DNA from: Salinibacillus aidingensis
GTDB lineage: Bacteria; Bacillota; Bacilli; Bacillales; Alkalibacillaceae
Direction: 5' to 3'
DNA length: 64,000 nt
Assembly (NCBI RefSeq): GCF_039522525.1
Contig: NZ_BAAADO010000001.1
Location: forward strand, 1-64,000
In this document: piece by piece, positions 61,443 to 64,000 of the stretch
Position numbering within the stretch: position 1 is the first letter of the stretch
How the letters are laid out: the number at the start of each line of letters is the position of its first letter
Position numbers and translations under genes: made by a program
The notes under the pieces: generated by a model
Told to the model about the DNA's origin: nothing
The model's input: only the letters and a program-made list of their open reading frames with translations
Database searches by the model: none

Positions 61443-61496
61443 GTTACCGCCTCCCTGTTCCATCATTTACATCTATTATAAGGGACTATGGTCTAT

Positions 61497-61529
61497 AAAA
61501 AAACCTGAGAGATTCAACTCCCAGGTTTT
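61497..61529 (-). terminator. Terminator after the YwnF-like gene
   Basis: AAAACCTG / CAGGTTTT stem followed by T-run on the minus strand. Confidence 0.8.
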
Positions 61530-61531
61530 GA

Positions 61532-61981
61532 TTAATTCCCAAACATTCTTTGTTTACGCTGATTTTCTTCATTTAAAAAGTTAATAAAAGACTGAAACCC
61601 ATACTTTGGCTGTTCTTTTATTGACTTAATATATTCTGTCTTGCTGTAGTCGTTCATATGTTCACTCTTTTTAATTCTTTTAATCATTTGTTCTGTGCTT
61701 ATTGTTTCTATTTGTTTCTTTACATGCTTGGATTCTTTGTAAAGGGCCAGCCCAATGGCAGCCATGAGCGCATAAATGGCTAATGTCGGCAGCATATTGA
61801 GATACCAGCCGCCGGTAAATAAATAGAATAGTAAATTAAAAATCGCAAACGTCATGAGTGGTATGGCAAAGATTATATATTTGGAGTGCTTTTTAATATA
61901 AGGTTCAATGGTTTCAGAAATAGCCTCCAGTTCCTTTTTTACAAAGTTTGGCATATGCTTAAACATCATTGGATTATTCAT
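61532..61981 (-). CDS. Membrane protein, YwnF/DUF5392-like
   Basis: 149 residues. An N-terminal helix (FKHMPNFVKKELEAISETIEPYIKKHSKY) is followed by two membrane segments (about 39-58 and 65-82) and a charged C-terminal helical half. The plan and sequence recall B. subtilis YwnF. Function unknown. ATG 61981 is preferred because GGAG lies ten bases upstream; the earlier in-frame ATG touches the SD. Confidence 0.65.
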   Translation of the reverse strand: MNNPMMFKHMPNFVKKELEAISETIEPYIKKHSKYIIFAIPLMTFAIFNLLFYLFTGGWYLNMLPTLAIYALMAAIGLALYKESKHVKKQIETISTEQMIKRIKKSEHMNDYSKTEYIKSIKEQPKYGFQSFINFLNEENQRKQRMFGN

Positions 61982-62253
61982 ATCCAGCATTCTCCTTTAA
62001 AAATGGTAAGGGACTTGCGAACAGCATGAACTGTTGCCCCTGTTGCCAGTTGAGCCGGAACTGCTCTGTAATTTCGACTCTGCAGCAAAATACTGTTCCC
62101 TTTGAATGAACTTACCATTATTATAATAGAATTTGTGATTATAGTCACATAAAACGCTTACTATAATATTTTCCAAACGAAAAAACAATGATATCCTTTT
62201 CTGTTTAATTTTACTATAATAAAGGGTGAGATATGCTAATGGAGTGATCAATT

Positions 62254-64000
62254 ATGAGTGGTATTGTTGGTTATATTGGGAATCGTTCGGCTCAGGAAAT
62301 TTTGATTCATTGTTTAACGAATTTGGAATATCGAGGCTATGATTCGGCTGGCCTTGCGATTTCAAATGGCGATCACATTGAGGTTCGGAAAGAAAAGGGA
62401 AGAATTCAGGATTTGGAAGCATCATTACAATTGGATACTATGCAAAACGGTACTCTGGGTATTGGGCACACTCGGTGGGCTTCACACGGAAATCCATCGG
62501 CGGAAAACTCGCATCCTTTAACCGACGAACATGAGCAATTTTTCGTTGTTCATAATGGTATTATTGAAAACTACCACGTTTTAAAGAAGGAGCTGCTATC
62601 GGAAGGGTATTCCTTTAAAACAGATACCGATTCAGAGGTTATCCCTCATCTGCTTTCCAAATATAATACAGGTAATTTTGTTGAAACGGTTCGGATGGTA
62701 TTGCCGATGTTGAAAGGATCATTTGCACTTGTGATGATGTCCGCTTTGCATCCGGATATGATTATCGGCATTTCTCAGGAAAATCCTTTGATAGTCGGGT
62801 TTGGCGAATCCCAGGCTTATCTTTCATCAGATATTTCCGCCTTACTCTCCTATACGAAAGAAACCTATCCCATAAAAAATAATGAAATGGCCATCCTGAC
62901 AAGAGATGATATTTTTATAGAAACCGTTGATGGCAAACAGGTTCATCCTGATAAGGTAGCCATTGAATGGGACGAAGAGGAAATTCTGTTAAACGATTAT
63001 GATCATTTTATGCTGAAGGAAATTCTTGAACAGCCTTCTTCTTTAAAAAGTACGTTAAATAACAGAATTAAAAACAAACAGGTGTATTTACCAGAGGCAG
63101 AATTATTTTTCCGTGAGCATCCCTATCAACAATTTCGTAAAATCGACATCATCGGAAATGGAACCTCGTATCATTCTGGAATCATTGGAAAGAGTATTAT
63201 GGACAAATTATTATCATTTCCAGTTGAGGTTTCTCTCTCCTCGGAATTTACATATGAGCACGGTAAATTAAGTGAGCAACATTTAGTGATTGTGGTTAGT
63301 CAATCCGGAGAAACAGCGGATTCACTCACGGCGATTAAAGAGGCTAAAGCAAATGGAGCCAAAACCATTGCGATAACTAATAACAAGCGCAGTAATATTG
63401 CACGTCAGGCTGATTGCATCATTCCAATGAATGCAGGACCCGAACAGGCAGTGGCTGCAACGAAAGCCTATACATCTCAAATTACGGTTTTAAGTTTATT
63501 GGCCATTCATTTATGTAAAAAGACGGAGGAGCCTAGTCCAAATTTTATAAAGGAATTAATAGAAGCTGTTCAAACTTTGCCTGAAATTGTAAAGCAAACC
63601 TTAGTAATGACTGAGGATGCCATCGATTCCTTTGCTCAAGTCACGAATGATCAGACAAATTTATTTTTAATAGGACGCGGCCTGGATTATGTACTCGCAT
63701 TAGAAGGAGCATTAAAATTACAGGAGGTAGCTTACCTTCATGCCAACGCCTATGCTGCTGGTGAGGTGAAGCATGGAACGATGGCGCTGATTACCCCTGG
63801 AGTACCAGTTATTGCTCTCGCCACACAGCCCCATTTGAAGGATAAAATGGTGAGTAATATTCGTGAGCTGAAAACAAGGGATGGCTATGTTGTTGGAATT
63901 ACGAATGTCGGGGACGATGCGCTGACTGATGTCGTTGACGAAATCATGTATATTCCCGAAACACACCCGTTGATAATGCCCATTGTTGCTGCCATACCTC
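62254..64000 (+). CDS. GlmS-type glutamine--fructose-6-phosphate aminotransferase, Cys1 replaced by Ser (partial)
   Basis: The frame is open from ATG 62254 (SD GGAGTG) to the window end: 582 codons, with about 20 expected to follow. Glutaminase domain motifs are otherwise intact: YRGYDSAG, GIGHTRWASHG, VVHNGIIEN and DTDSEVIPHL. Two SIS domains follow (GNGTSYHSG, VVSQSGETADS, AAGEVKHGTMALI). The family starts MCGIVGYIG with Cys1 as nucleophile; here it reads MSGIVGYIG (AGT). No glmS ribozyme core was recognised upstream. The enzyme may use ammonia, use Ser as nucleophile, or act as a deglycase or isomerase. The housekeeping glmS is probably elsewhere. Confidence 0.9.
   Translation, partial: MSGIVGYIGNRSAQEILIHCLTNLEYRGYDSAGLAISNGDHIEVRKEKGRIQDLEASLQLDTMQNGTLGIGHTRWASHGNPSAENSHPLTDEHEQFFVVHNGIIENYHVLKKELLSEGYSFKTDTDSEVIPHLLSKYNTGNFVETVRMVLPMLKGSFALVMMSALHPDMIIGISQENPLIVGFGESQAYLSSDISALLSYTKETYPIKNNEMAILTRDDIFIETVDGKQVHPDKVAIEWDEEEILLNDYDHFMLKEILEQPSSLKSTLNNRIKNKQVYLPEAELFFREHPYQQFRKIDIIGNGTSYHSGIIGKSIMDKLLSFPVEVSLSSEFTYEHGKLSEQHLVIVVSQSGETADSLTAIKEAKANGAKTIAITNNKRSNIARQADCIIPMNAGPEQAVAATKAYTSQITVLSLLAIHLCKKTEEPSPNFIKELIEAVQTLPEIVKQTLVMTEDAIDSFAQVTNDQTNLFLIGRGLDYVLALEGALKLQEVAYLHANAYAAGEVKHGTMALITPGVPVIALATQPHLKDKMVSNIRELKTRDGYVVGITNVGDDALTDVVDEIMYIPETHPLIMPIVAAIP

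Noticed and set aside
61997..62251. Minus-strand ORF (84 codons) and an alternative 46-codon frame (62118 to 61980, ATGA-overlapping the YwnF-like gene)
   Set aside because: Neither has a Shine-Dalgarno or recognisable composition. The two frames compete in the same DNA, and the region is more likely the promoter/leader between divergent genes.

Overview
The window looks like chromosome from a low-GC, endospore-forming member of the Bacillaceae. The evidence is a CwlJ-type spore germination hydrolase, ClpE behind two CtsR boxes, a tenA-tenI-thiO-thiS-thiG-thiF operon behind a TPP riboswitch, Bacillus-type SD sequences, TTG/GTG starts, and many proteins resembling Bacillus subtilis families (YkvR, YwrD, YwnF, CYP152). 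Gene content would fit an Oceanobacillus/Virgibacillus-like genus, but that is inference. No rRNA, tRNA, CRISPR array or complete prophage was seen.

Layout. 1-4.7 kb: htpG with a CIRCE-like operator, a selD that reads through an in-frame UGA, a zinc-ribbon protein and a lipoprotein. 4.7-9.4 kb: thiamine thiazole operon with TPP riboswitch. 9.4-16.5 kb: an unusual tyrosine recombinase, acetyltransferases, eutH plus a small membrane protein, ddl, cwlJ. 16.5-25.9 kb: a lactate-oxidase-like enzyme, a decayed ABC transporter locus, a beta-propeller protein, a ywrD/chromate transporter cluster, and an acetyl-CoA hydrolase/CoA-transferase with a LytTR regulator. 26-40.6 kb: CYP152 P450, membrane proteins, clpE, a DPBB protein, a second UGA-containing gene (a thioredoxin-fold lipoprotein with a UxxC motif), an MhqO-like dioxygenase, a DsbA-like protein, a NERD protein, a Q-rich protein lacking a normal start codon, NDH-2 and a truncated 5'-nucleotidase. 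40.7-58.1 kb: one long minus-strand catabolic block. 58.3-64 kb: housekeeping genes and a GlmS paralogue cut by the window end.

The catabolic block is the most coherent system. A sigma-54 activator (PAS, AAA+ with GAFTGA, Fis-type HTH) lies upstream of an exact -24/-12 promoter, and three identical ATTCA-N4-TGAAT palindromes lie 130-240 bp upstream of that promoter. Downstream follow two SDRs, a thioesterase, an acyl-CoA ligase, two acyl-CoA dehydrogenases, a paired MaoC/FAS1-like hydratase, a thiolase, an ACAD10-like phosphotransferase, ComB, an enoyl-CoA hydratase, and a complete Liv-type ABC importer. Together these would import an organic acid, activate it to a CoA ester and shorten it by beta-oxidation. 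The substrate is unknown.

Other notable signals: two UGA-decoded selenoprotein genes, each with a SECIS-like hairpin; a structured dispersed repeat in three copies; and a full-length GlmS paralogue whose nucleophilic Cys is Ser.
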